DNA of 64,000 bases from Micromonospora phaseoli. GTDB taxonomy: Bacteria > Actinomycetota > Actinomycetes > Mycobacteriales > Micromonosporaceae. Position numbers and translations under genes: made by a program. Shown one piece after another: positions 51,662 to 60,633 of the stretch. The notes under the pieces were generated by a model. The model was not told where the DNA came from and made no database searches. It saw only the letters and a program-made list of their open reading frames with translations. Location of the stretch: positions 152,843 through 216,842 of the forward strand of contig NZ_FNYV01000003.1 of NCBI RefSeq assembly GCF_900109115.1, written 5' to 3'. The number at the start of each line of letters is the position of its first letter. Position 1 is the stretch's first letter.

Positions 51662-52678
51662 CTACGTCGCACCGTTGTGGTTTGCCGCGACCCACTCGTC
51701 TATCCGACTCCACCAGTCGTAGAGCCAGTCGATCCGCTGCTGCGGGTCGTCCGGGATCTCCTCGGGGGGCACCGACCAGAACCGCATCACGAGTTGCTTG
51801 TCCATCGGCAACTCCCGCCACACGTCGGTGATGGTGAGCATCCGGTCCAGACCGGTGTGGGCGACGAAGATGACGCCGGCGTCCGGGGCGGCGTCCAGCG
51901 CCGCCAGCACCCCGCCGGGCTGCGGCGCGAGCACGTGCCGCATGGTCTCCGCCTTCAACGCCATCCGCTCGTGTCCCCGGTCGCGCAGCCTTGCGATGGC
52001 CCGCAGCCGGCGCGTCGGCGTGAAGTTGCCGCCCTCGGGGAAGATCACGAAGGCGTCGTTTTCGTCCAGGCCGGTGGCGAGGTGGCCGACCTGCTCGACG
52101 AGCGACCCACGCCCGTCGGAGCCGGGCGCGATGAACCGGCTCGGCAGCCGGTTGAGCAGCACGTCGATCGCCGGATCCCACTGGAGGGTGTCCTTGAGCA
52201 CGATCCGTGGCTCGCGCCGGAACCAGTTCACCAGGGCGTGGATCAGGATGAACGAGTCGCCCGGGCCGGCATGCCGACACAGCACCAGCTCCGGCCGGCC
52301 GGGCAACGCGGTGTCCGGGTCGGTGCCGACCACGTCGATGCTCAGGTGCAGCGTCCACCGCGCCTGCCAGAAGAGCACCCGCAGGAACCAGCCCGCCAGC
52401 ACGTAGTGGGCGCGCTGGAAGGCCGGCGAGTTGACCCGCCAGCCGAATCCGGAACCGACCCAGAGCCCGAAGAGACAGAGCAGTGCCGCCGCGTCCCAGA
52501 TCAGGTAGAAGCAGCCGATCCAGAGCAGCCGCAGCGGCCGCAGGTGCCCCGGGACGAACGGGGACGCGGCCAGCGTCAGCAGGGCCCACACCGGCACCGT
52601 GGACACCAGCAGGATCGCCAGCAGGACCACGCCGGGCGCCAGCAGCAGTCGGCGGAGCCATCGGGGCGGTAACGGCAT
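51662..52678 (-). CDS. 1-acyl-glycerol-phosphate acyltransferase-like membrane protein
   Basis: 338 residues. Two or three N-terminal membrane helices, then a PlsC-type domain with the HX4D motif in CRHAGPGDSF and FPEGGNFTP. Transfers fatty acyl groups to a lysophospholipid or related acceptor. Its ATG overlaps the TGA of the patatin gene by one base (TGATG), so it is translationally coupled to a phospholipase, suggesting lipid remodelling. The longer in-frame extension upstream is shadow of other genes. Confidence 0.88.
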   Translation of the reverse strand: MPLPPRWLRRLLLAPGVVLLAILLVSTVPVWALLTLAASPFVPGHLRPLRLLWIGCFYLIWDAAALLCLFGLWVGSGFGWRVNSPAFQRAHYVLAGWFLRVLFWQARWTLHLSIDVVGTDPDTALPGRPELVLCRHAGPGDSFILIHALVNWFRREPRIVLKDTLQWDPAIDVLLNRLPSRFIAPGSDGRGSLVEQVGHLATGLDENDAFVIFPEGGNFTPTRRLRAIARLRDRGHERMALKAETMRHVLAPQPGGVLAALDAAPDAGVIFVAHTGLDRMLTITDVWRELPMDKQLVMRFWSVPPEEIPDDPQQRIDWLYDWWSRIDEWVAANHNGAT

Positions 52679-53508
52679 CAGCGCTCCAGGTTCGCCAGAT
52701 AGTGCCGGGACGCCGAGTAGGCGCGGCTGATCCGTCGCCCCACCGCGGCCATGTCCCGGTAGGCCCAAGGGGTGTCGTCGCGCGGTTCCAGCCCTCCGGT
52801 CGGCAGCACGTGCACCTCCACCCCGTCGGGCAGGGCGGCCATCTCCCGAGCGAACCGGTGCCGGCGGGCGATCTCGAACGCGACCTGGGCGATCTCCCAG
52901 GGCCGCCGGGGCGGGGCCAGCGCCCGTTCGATCCGACCCACCTGGAGTACGAAGATGCGGCTGGCGCCGGCAGCGACCGCCTCCCCGATCGGGATCGAGT
53001 TGACGATGCCGCCGTCGACGTAGTGCTGGTCGCCGATCCGGGCCGGCGGCAGCAGCCCCGGCACCGAGGCGGAGGCGAGCACGGCCGGCACCACCAGCCC
53101 GCTGACGAACCAGTGCTCGGCGGCCCGCTCGATGTTCGCCGCACAGCACCGGAACGGGACCGCCAGGTCGGCGAAGGTGGTCTCCGCGCCCAGCTCGCTC
53201 TCCAGCAGCTTGCGCAGCGGCCGGGGCGAGTGCAGGTGCGTACGGGCGGCGAAGCGCCGCAGCTGCCGGGCCACCGAGTCGCCGTACACCTCGCTTGCCT
53301 CCGGCGAGGCCCAGAGCCGTACCAGCCGGTCGGTCACCGCCTCGGACGGGTCGGCGGCGACCAGCGCGCCGTTCACCGCCCCGATCGACGTGCCGAGCAC
53401 GATGTCCGGTCGGATCCCGGCCCGGAACAGGGCGCGCAACATGCCCACCTCGACCGCGCCCAGGACACCGCCGCCCCCGAGCACGAAAGCCACCGGTCCG
53501 TGCGCCAT
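52678..53508 (-). CDS. Patatin-like phospholipase
   Basis: 276 residues. Oxyanion loop GGGGVLGAVEVG near the N-terminus, nucleophile in GTSIG, and catalytic Asp in DGG (YVDGGIVNS). Serine-Asp dyad lipid acyl hydrolase. I choose ATG 53508 because AGGA lies 8 nt upstream; an ATG three codons earlier sits on that site. Coupled to the acyltransferase downstream. Confidence 0.9.
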   Translation of the reverse strand: MAHGPVAFVLGGGGVLGAVEVGMLRALFRAGIRPDIVLGTSIGAVNGALVAADPSEAVTDRLVRLWASPEASEVYGDSVARQLRRFAARTHLHSPRPLRKLLESELGAETTFADLAVPFRCCAANIERAAEHWFVSGLVVPAVLASASVPGLLPPARIGDQHYVDGGIVNSIPIGEAVAAGASRIFVLQVGRIERALAPPRRPWEIAQVAFEIARRHRFAREMAALPDGVEVHVLPTGGLEPRDDTPWAYRDMAAVGRRISRAYSASRHYLANLER

Positions 53509-53698
53509 GTCGTTCATCCTGGCACGCCCGCGCCCAGCGGACCCGTCCGCGCTTCCCGCCCTCGGTATCGAGCGGGTCGACCCGATCGAAGGGCACGCAT
53601 GGTTTCCGGGGCGGCACCCGCCGCGCGCGGGCCCGTTGACAGGGAGGGAACATTCGCGCAACCTGATACCGCTTCCACCGGAGAGGCAGGTGCGACCC

Positions 53699-55294
53699 GT
53701 GAAGCCAGCACTGCAGCCCGGCCGGTTGCTGGCCACCCGATACCGGCTGATCGACCAGATCGGCGCGGGCGGCATGTCGGTGATCTGGCGAGCCCACGAC
53801 GAGGTGCTCGACCGGGTGGTGGCACTGAAGGTGCTCGCCCCGTCGCTGGCCGCCGACGTCCGGTTCCGCGACATGGTCCGCGAGGAGGCCCGAGCCGCCG
53901 CGCAGCTCGTCCACCCGAACGTCACCTCGGTGCACGACTACGGCGAGACGGTCTCGCCGGACGGCTCCATCACCTCGTTCGTGGTGATGGAGCTGCTCTC
54001 CGGTGAGGAGTTGGAGTTCCGGCTCACCGAGGGACCGCTGCCGTGGCCCGAGGCGGTGCAGGTCGGCGTTCAGGTCGCCGACGCGCTCGCCGCCGCCCAT
54101 CGGCTGGGCATCGTGCACCGGGACGTCACCACCGCCAACGTGATGATGACGCAGGTTGGCGCGAAGGTGCTCGACTTCGGCATCGCCACCCGGATCGGCG
54201 CACCCGACGACGACGAGGACGGCGCCACCTTCGGCACCCCCGCGTACGTCGCACCCGAACGGCTTGACGGCGCACCGGCCCAGCCGGCGACCGACGTCTA
54301 CTCGCTGGGGGTGTTGCTGCACGAGACACTGACCGGCCGGGTGCCGTATCCGGCGGACACCTGGGACGAACTCAGCGCCGCACTGGCCACCGGCGTACCG
54401 CCCACCCTCACCGAGGTACCGGGCCTGCCGCCGGTGGTGGCCGAGATCTGCCTGCGCTGCCTGTCCCGCGACCCGGCCGACCGGCCGACCGCCCGACAGG
54501 TGGCCACTGTGCTGCGTGACCAGATGCTGCCCGCCGATCCGCAGGCCAGCACTATGCTCGCCCCGACCATCACCCTTCCCGCGGTGGAAACCGCCCGGGC
54601 CACGGCCGCCGTGGGCCCCGCCTCGACCGCGACCGCCTCGACCGCGACTCGCTCGGCCACCGCAACCAAAGCATCAGACCCCGCCGCGAGCTCGGACGGG
54701 GCCATCGGCGGCCCGGACGGAACCATGGGTGGCCCGGACGGAACCGAGGGGGGCACGGACGGAACCGACGGCGGACGGCGCAGGCGGCGTCCGGTGCTCG
54801 TCGCAGCGGGCGTCGCGGTGTTGATCGGGGCGGCCCTGACGGTGTCTGCGCTGCTGCCGGACGACAACTCCTCGCCGCACACGCTGCCGAGCACCGGTCC
54901 GACGGCGACCGGCGGGCCGGCCCTGCCGGACGCCACCCCGAGCGTGCAGCCGTCCGTGGCGTCGCCGAGCGCGTCACCCCAACCGCCGGCGGCGACCGCC
55001 GTACCGAGCCCGCCCGGCACCGGGGACACCCTGATCGAGGCTGCGAACCGGTTGGAAGCGGTGATCGGTGCCGGGCTCGCCGACGGCGGCATCCGCGACG
55101 ATGTCGGCGTCGACCTGCGCAACGAGCTGCGCAACCTCACCCAGGCAGTGGCCGGCGGGGAGGGCGAGCTGGGTCCTGGGGTGGCCCGGTTGCGGGAGAA
55201 GGTCGCCACCCGGCTGAGCGAGGACGGGCTGAGCCCGGCGTACGCCCGACAGTTGGACGCGGCGATCACCGCGCTCGGCGCCGCGCAGGTCTGA
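53699..55294 (+). CDS. Membrane-anchored Ser/Thr protein kinase
   Basis: 531 residues. Kinase domain 15-275: Gly loop IGAGGMSVIW (21-30), Lys44, catalytic HRDVTTANVM (Asp142, Asn147), DFG (159-161), APE. The lysine usually two residues after Asp142 (HRDLKPxN) is Thr. Then a linker with GGPDGT repeats (about 337-358), one membrane helix (about 365-386), and an extracellular 145 residues ending in a helical part with no PASTA repeats. GTG start at 53699 with GAGAGGCAGG upstream. Confidence 0.9.
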   Translation: MKPALQPGRLLATRYRLIDQIGAGGMSVIWRAHDEVLDRVVALKVLAPSLAADVRFRDMVREEARAAAQLVHPNVTSVHDYGETVSPDGSITSFVVMELLSGEELEFRLTEGPLPWPEAVQVGVQVADALAAAHRLGIVHRDVTTANVMMTQVGAKVLDFGIATRIGAPDDDEDGATFGTPAYVAPERLDGAPAQPATDVYSLGVLLHETLTGRVPYPADTWDELSAALATGVPPTLTEVPGLPPVVAEICLRCLSRDPADRPTARQVATVLRDQMLPADPQASTMLAPTITLPAVETARATAAVGPASTATASTATRSATATKASDPAASSDGAIGGPDGTMGGPDGTEGGTDGTDGGRRRRRPVLVAAGVAVLIGAALTVSALLPDDNSSPHTLPSTGPTATGGPALPDATPSVQPSVASPSASPQPPAATAVPSPPGTGDTLIEAANRLEAVIGAGLADGGIRDDVGVDLRNELRNLTQAVAGGEGELGPGVARLREKVATRLSEDGLSPAYARQLDAAITALGAAQV

Positions 55295-55308
55295 CGGCGC
55301 GGCCCAGC

Positions 55309-56412
55309 TCAGGCGGGTCTGACCCGGGCCGGTTCACACACCGCCGTTCTCGGTGTCGCGGCGACCAGGAACCGCCGGTACACCGCCTCGTACTCGGCGG
55401 CCATCCGTTCCACGGAGAAGGTCCGGGCCACATGCGCCACGCAGTCCGCCGGGTCGAGGCCGGCCGTGGCCCGCAACGCCGCCGGCAACTCGTCCGGCCG
55501 CTCGCAGATCAGCCCGGTCACCCCGGGGCGGACCAGTTCCGGCACCGCGCCCCGGTTCAACGCCACCACGGGCGTCCCGGAGGCCATCGCCTCCAGCATC
55601 ACGATGCCGAACGGCTCCTCCCACTGGATCGGCATCACCAGGCAGCGCGCCTCGGCCAGCAGCAGCAGCACGGTCTCCCGGTCGGCGTCGAGCACGACCC
55701 GGACGTCCGGTCCGAGCAGCGGTCTGATCACCTCGTGGTAGTAGCGCCGCTCGGCGGGTTCGCTGCACTTGCCGGCCAGCACCAGCGGCAGGCCGGCCGC
55801 TCGGCAGGCGCGGATGGCCAGCTCCGGCCCCTTGTCCGGGCTGAACCGGGCCAGCCACAGCACCGGCCCGTGGCCGGAGGTGTTCTTACGCGGGAAGTCG
55901 CCGACATCCATCGCGTTGTGCACGGTGCCGACCCAGGGCAGGTGAGGGTTCAGCCCGCGCTGGGCATGCGAGATCGCCACCAGGCCGACTCCCCGGTCGG
56001 TGTCGCTGAGCACCGTGCCGTACTCGCCCACCGGGTTACCGTGCACGGTCGCCACGGTGGGCACCTGCCGCCGCCCCGCGACCAGCGGGCCGATCGTGGT
56101 GTGGTCGTGCACGATGTCGAAGTCCACGGCGCTGACCAGGTGGTTCACCCGGGCCAGGTGGGCCAGTTCGGGAAGGGCCTCACCGAGCCGGTCGTACTGC
56201 AGCTCGTCGAGCGTGGCGAGATAGTCGCCGGAGGTGCCGTGCGCCTCACCGGCGCCCATCAGCGTCACCGCGTGCCCCCGGACGACCAGGGCGTCCACCA
56301 GCCCGGCCACGACCTGCTCCAGCCCTCCGTAACCCGGTGGCGGCACCGACAGCCAGGGCGGCACCACCATCGCGATCCGCAACCGGCCATCCCGCGGAAC
56401 GTTGTCGGCCAC
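55309..56412 (-). CDS. Glycosyltransferase family 4
   Basis: 367 residues. N-terminal acceptor domain with PPGYGGLEQVVAGLVDAL and HDHTTIGPL, C-terminal nucleotide-sugar domain with WLARFSPDKGPELAIRAC and the retaining-GT motif EPFGIVMLEAMASGTPVVA. Makes or decorates an unknown glycan or glycolipid. Starts at GTG 56412 (MADNVPRDGRLRIAMVVPPW) behind GGGGAGGGG. Confidence 0.9.
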   Translation of the reverse strand: MADNVPRDGRLRIAMVVPPWLSVPPPGYGGLEQVVAGLVDALVVRGHAVTLMGAGEAHGTSGDYLATLDELQYDRLGEALPELAHLARVNHLVSAVDFDIVHDHTTIGPLVAGRRQVPTVATVHGNPVGEYGTVLSDTDRGVGLVAISHAQRGLNPHLPWVGTVHNAMDVGDFPRKNTSGHGPVLWLARFSPDKGPELAIRACRAAGLPLVLAGKCSEPAERRYYHEVIRPLLGPDVRVVLDADRETVLLLLAEARCLVMPIQWEEPFGIVMLEAMASGTPVVALNRGAVPELVRPGVTGLICERPDELPAALRATAGLDPADCVAHVARTFSVERMAAEYEAVYRRFLVAATPRTAVCEPARVRPA

Positions 56413-56537
56413 GTGCCCCTCCCCGTCGCTCTCCGGTGGCGTCGGACCCGATCCGCCGTACGGCAGGCGGGTCAGAGCGTCTTCCCGGTCCCGACAGGGG
56501 CAAACCACCCCGGGAGGCCGCCGACCGGCGGGATGAG

Positions 56538-56566
56538 CCGGGTTCACCCGGATCGGGTGAACCCGG
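56538..56566. promoter_or_regulatory. 13-bp palindrome with 3-bp spacer before the glycosyltransferase gene
   Basis: CCGGGTTCACCCG-GAT-CGGGTGAACCCGG, perfect over 13 bp. It may be an operator or a second hairpin of the terminator next to it. Confidence 0.5.
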
Positions 56567-56576
56567 AAAGGAGGAA

Positions 56577-56625
56577 GGGCGGCGGGTGGTGCGGCCAACC
56601 CCCTTGGCCGCACCGCCCGCCGCCC
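56577..56625. terminator. Long hairpin after the htrA-like gene
   Basis: Stem of 22 bp (56577-56598 with 56604-56625) with a single T.G pair and a CCCCC loop, 25 bp beyond the protease stop. Very stable terminator candidate. Confidence 0.8.
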
Positions 56626-56649
56626 CGGAGGGAGGAAGCAGGTTCTTCG

Positions 56650-58236
56650 TTACGACGCTTCGAGGAGCGTCACGGTTGCCGTCGCTTCGGCACCATTTCG
56701 CTGGTACGTCACCTCGACCTGGTCACCGACCTTGCCGGCCTGTACGGCGGCGACCAGGTCGCTGGAGTCATTGATCACCTTGTCGCCGAACCGGGTGATC
56801 ACATCGCCCTGTTGCAGTCCGGCCCGCTCGGCGGCGCTACCCGGATTCACCGCACCGACCAGCGCGCCGCCGTCGGGCGCGGCGTTCACGCTCACCCCGA
56901 GCGTCGGGTGGCTGATCTTCTCGCCCCGCTGGAGCTTGTCCGCGACGTCCTTGGCCTTGTTGCTCGGGATGGCGAAGCCCACCCCGATGTTGCCGGTGTT
57001 GCCCTGCCCAGCGGTGGCGATCGCGGTGTTGATGCCGATCACCTCACCCCGGGTGTTGACCAGTGCACCGCCGGAGTTGCCCGGGTTGATCGGGGCGTCG
57101 GTCTGCAGCAGCCCCGAGATCGAGCTGACCGCCTGGCCGGGGAGCTGCTGTCCGCTACCGGCCTGGATGGTGCGGTCCCGGGCGCTGAGAATGCCCGCGG
57201 TGACCGAGCCCTGCAGCCCCAACGGGCTGCCCAGGGCGAGCACCTGGTCGCCGACCTGCATCGCGTCGCTGTCGCCGAAGGTGGCCGGCTGGAGATCACT
57301 CAGACCGTTCGCCTTCAGCACCGCGAGGTCGGTCTTCGGGTCGGTGCCGACGAGCTGGGCCTCGGCATTGGTGCCGTCGGCGAAGATCACCCGGACGGTG
57401 TCACCGCCCCCCGCGACCACATGGTTGTTGGTCAGCACGTAGCCGTCGGCGCTGAGGACCACACCGGACCCCTCACCGCTGCCGGTGCTGATGGAGACGA
57501 CGCTGTCCTGCACCGACGCGGCGATGCGCGGCAGATCGGCGCCGTCGATGACCGGCGCGGCGCTGTAGGTGCGGGTGATCCCACCACCGTCGTTCACGGC
57601 GAGGGCCAGCGCGCCGCCGGCGACACCACTGCCGAGCATCAGCGCGAACACCGCGACGCCGGCACCGGCCAGCTTGGCGATCCGGCCGGGACGCAGCCCG
57701 CCCGACGGGGCAGGCCCCCACGGCGCCGGCTGCCCCGGATAGCCGCCGGGCGACCCGGGCGACTGCGCCGGGTATCCCGGGTACCCCGGGTGCGATGTCG
57801 GCTGCGCGCCGGGGGCGCTCGGTGCGCCGGTCGACTGTGCGCCGCTCCAGTTGGGCTGCTGGCCCGGGTACCAGGGCGGGCCCGGATGACGCGGGCCGGG
57901 CTGGCCAGGGTGCCCGGACTGGTATGGGTACTGGTGCGGATACTGGTGCCCGCCGGCCGGCGCCCAGGTGGCCTGCCCGGAGACCGGCTGCGACGGCGGG
58001 GGCGAGCCCGCGACGGGCAGGCCCTGCCGGGTCGGCTCGTCCGGGCCGCCGGCACCGGACGCCGGCGAGTCGACGGCACTGACCGCAACGGTCGGTGCCT
58101 CGGCGGTGGGGGTGGCACCGGACGCCGGAGTGGACGGGGAGTCGGACCGCGCGTAATCGGCGCGGGACAGCTCGGGTTGCGACGGCTCGGCGTCGGTGGG
58201 GGCCGGCCGGCGCGGGTCGGACTCGTACTCGGTCAT
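56650..58236 (-). CDS. HtrA/DegP-like membrane serine protease with PDZ domain (PepD-like)
   Basis: 528 residues. A Pro/Tyr/Gly/Gln-rich cytoplasmic region (about 70-180, e.g. HQYPHQYPYQSGHPGQPG), one membrane helix (about 186-213), trypsin-like domain with His272 (TNNHVVAG), Asp303 (KTDLAVLK), Ser388 (GNSGGALV), and a PDZ domain about 435-528. Cleaves or chaperones misfolded envelope proteins. Lies 62 bp downstream of a two-component pair on the same strand. ATG 58236 preferred. Confidence 0.93.
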   Translation of the reverse strand: MTEYESDPRRPAPTDAEPSQPELSRADYARSDSPSTPASGATPTAEAPTVAVSAVDSPASGAGGPDEPTRQGLPVAGSPPPSQPVSGQATWAPAGGHQYPHQYPYQSGHPGQPGPRHPGPPWYPGQQPNWSGAQSTGAPSAPGAQPTSHPGYPGYPAQSPGSPGGYPGQPAPWGPAPSGGLRPGRIAKLAGAGVAVFALMLGSGVAGGALALAVNDGGGITRTYSAAPVIDGADLPRIAASVQDSVVSISTGSGEGSGVVLSADGYVLTNNHVVAGGGDTVRVIFADGTNAEAQLVGTDPKTDLAVLKANGLSDLQPATFGDSDAMQVGDQVLALGSPLGLQGSVTAGILSARDRTIQAGSGQQLPGQAVSSISGLLQTDAPINPGNSGGALVNTRGEVIGINTAIATAGQGNTGNIGVGFAIPSNKAKDVADKLQRGEKISHPTLGVSVNAAPDGGALVGAVNPGSAAERAGLQQGDVITRFGDKVINDSSDLVAAVQAGKVGDQVEVTYQRNGAEATATVTLLEAS

Positions 58237-58298
58237 GTCCCTACCTTCTCCCATCGCTCTTGGACCCGCCTTAGGCTGGCCTGAGCATTAGCTGAAAG

Positions 58299-59855
58299 TC
58301 ACTCCTGCTCGCTGTCTGTGGCCGGTGCGAGCGGCAGGCGGACCCGGAACGTGGAACCACCGCCCGGCGTCTCGGTCACCTCGACCGTGCCCTGGTGCAC
58401 CGTCACCAGGGCCGCGACGATCGCCAGGCCGAGGCCGGTGCCGGTGTTGCCGCCGATTCTGCGGGTCCGCGAGGCGTCCGCCCGGTAGAAGCGTTCGAAC
58501 ACCCGTTCCGCCTGCTCGCCGGTGAGCCCCGGGCCGGTGTCGCTCACCTCGATCACCGCCAGGTTGCCCGGCTCGGCGCGCAGCCGCAGCGTCACCGCCG
58601 CCTCGGTCGGCGTGTGCCGCAGCGCGTTGGTCATCAGATTGCCGATCACCTGGCGCAGCCGCGCGTCGTCGCCGCGAACCACCAACGGGCCGGAACCGGG
58701 CTCGATCTCCAGCTCGATCCGCCGGTCCGGCGCCATGGCGCGGGCCGCCTGCAACGCGTCGGCGGCCAGCACCGGCAGCTCCACCGGGGCGAGCGAGAGC
58801 GGGCGTTCGCGGTCCAGCCGGGCGAGCAGCAGCAGGTCCTCCACCAGCAGACCCATCCGGGCCGCCTCGTCCTCGATCCGACGTAGCAGGTCGGAGGTCT
58901 GCTCGGGTTCCCGGGCGGCACCCTGGCGGTACAGCTCGGCGAAGCCCCGGATGGTGGTCAGCGGCGTACGCAGCTCATGTGAGGCGTCCGCGACGAACTG
59001 CCGCATCCGTTCCTCGGAGCGACGGGCTCGCGCCTCGGAGGCTCGGGCGCCCTCGGCGGCCTCCCGGGCGACGGCCTCGGCGGACCGGGCCGCGAACTCC
59101 GACGCCGCGCGGGCGGTGAAGGCCATCTCGATCTGGCTGAGCATCGCGTTCAGCGCGCGGGACAACCGCCCCAGCTCCGAGGTCGGGCAGGGCTCCCCGT
59201 CCTCCGGGTCGGGCACCCGTCGGCTGAGGTCACCGCCGGCGATGGCGGCGGCGGTACGTTCGATCTCCACCAACGGTTTGAGGCTGGTCCGGACGATCGC
59301 CGCGCCGATCGAGGCGAGCAGGACCAGCACCGCCCCGCCGACCAGCAGGTCGATGTAGATCAGCCGCTTGACCGCTCGGTCCACGTCGGTGAGGTGCTGC
59401 CCAATCGCCGCCCACTGCCCGTTCGGCAGCTCGGTGTAGAGCATCCGCCAGCGCACCTCGCTGCCCCGAGCCCGCGTGTCGAACGGCTTACCGGACTTCT
59501 GCTCGAAGCCGGCGGCGTTGTCGGGCCAGGGCGGCAGGTCAGCGGTATCGAACCGCCGGCTGTCGAAGCCATATCCCTCGACGAGGCCGGTACTGCGGTT
59601 GGTGACCACCACGAGGTAGTCGGTGGGAATGCCGAGCGTGCCCTGCTGGGCCGTGATCACGGCGCTCTCGATGTTGAGGGCAGCGCCCGACAACTCGGCA
59701 TCCACCTGGTCGACCAGGTAGCTGCGGAGGAAGATCGTGGTCAGCGAGGCGATCACCAGCAGCGCGGCGGCGACCAGGGCGAGGACGGCCGCGACCAGCT
59801 TGACCCGCAGCGGTACCGAGCGGAGTCGGAGCTTGCCCTGCTGTAACGGGTTCAC
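58299..59855 (-). CDS. Sensor histidine kinase
   Basis: 518 residues. Two membrane helices (about 18-44 and 165-188) flanking an extracellular sensor, HAMP domain, an Ala/Glu/Arg-rich coiled coil (about 245-285), HisKA with phospho-His293 in DASHELRTPLTTIRG, and ATPase with DTGPGL and GGNTGTGLGLAI. Its start overlaps the response regulator stop by 4 bp. Of the MprB/TcrY type. Confidence 0.94.
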   Translation of the reverse strand: MNPLQQGKLRLRSVPLRVKLVAAVLALVAAALLVIASLTTIFLRSYLVDQVDAELSGAALNIESAVITAQQGTLGIPTDYLVVVTNRSTGLVEGYGFDSRRFDTADLPPWPDNAAGFEQKSGKPFDTRARGSEVRWRMLYTELPNGQWAAIGQHLTDVDRAVKRLIYIDLLVGGAVLVLLASIGAAIVRTSLKPLVEIERTAAAIAGGDLSRRVPDPEDGEPCPTSELGRLSRALNAMLSQIEMAFTARAASEFAARSAEAVAREAAEGARASEARARRSEERMRQFVADASHELRTPLTTIRGFAELYRQGAAREPEQTSDLLRRIEDEAARMGLLVEDLLLLARLDRERPLSLAPVELPVLAADALQAARAMAPDRRIELEIEPGSGPLVVRGDDARLRQVIGNLMTNALRHTPTEAAVTLRLRAEPGNLAVIEVSDTGPGLTGEQAERVFERFYRADASRTRRIGGNTGTGLGLAIVAALVTVHQGTVEVTETPGGGSTFRVRLPLAPATDSEQE

Positions 59856-60553
59856 GCCGCTGGCTTGCGCAGGACGTATCCGACGCCGCGCAGGGTGTGG
59901 ATCAGCCGGGGCTCGGTGTTGTCGATCTTCCGGCGCAGGTACGAGATGTACGACTCGACGATGTTGTCGTCGCCCCGGAAGTCGTAGTTCCAGACGTGGT
60001 CGAGGATCTGCGCCTTGGACAGCACCCGGTTGGCGTTGAGCATCAGGTAGCGCAGCAACTTGAACTCGGTCGGCGAGAGCTGGACCCGCTGGCCGGCCCG
60101 GTACACCTCGTGGGTCTCCTCGTCCAGCTCCAGGTCGGCGAAGGTGAGCCGGGCGGGGGCCTGCTCGCCGGTGCTGGTCCGCCGCAGCACCGCCCTGATC
60201 CGGGCGGTCAACTCCTCCAGGCTGAACGGCTTGGTGACGTAGTCGTCGCCACCGAGAGTGAGGCCGCGGATCTTGTCGTCGGTGGCGTCCCGGGCGGTGA
60301 GGAAGACCACCGGGGTACGCGTGCCGCCCTCGCGCATCATCCGGATCACCTCGAACCCGTCGAGATCCGGCAGCATCACGTCGAGCACCACGAGGTCGGG
60401 GCGATGGTCCCGGGCCGCGCTGAGCGCGGCGCTGCCACTGGTGGCGGTGGCCACGTCGAAACCCGCGAAGCGCAGACTCGCGGAGAGCAGTTCGAGGATG
60501 TTGGGATCGTCCTCGACGACGAGCAGTCGCGCCTCGGTCTGGGTAGCGGCCAT
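59852..60553 (-). CDS. OmpR/PhoB-type response regulator
   Basis: 233 residues. Receiver domain with the acidic pair Glu15-Asp16 region (LVVEDDP), phospho-Asp58 (VVLDVMLPDLDG) and Lys in YVTKPFS; C-terminal winged helix with FKLLRYLMLNANRVLSK and YISYLRRKID. MprA-like. The start is uncertain among ATGs at 60553, 60562 and 60565; I take MAATQTEARLL. First gene of the regulator-kinase-protease row. Confidence 0.93.
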   Translation of the reverse strand: MAATQTEARLLVVEDDPNILELLSASLRFAGFDVATATSGSAALSAARDHRPDLVVLDVMLPDLDGFEVIRMMREGGTRTPVVFLTARDATDDKIRGLTLGGDDYVTKPFSLEELTARIRAVLRRTSTGEQAPARLTFADLELDEETHEVYRAGQRVQLSPTEFKLLRYLMLNANRVLSKAQILDHVWNYDFRGDDNIVESYISYLRRKIDNTEPRLIHTLRGVGYVLRKPAA

Positions 60554-60633
60554 GCCGCCCATCATCCGCGCGGTCGCTGCGCCCGCGCTGGGCGGATACT
60601 GAAAATAACCTGTGAGCAGCTGTGCTGCCTCTG

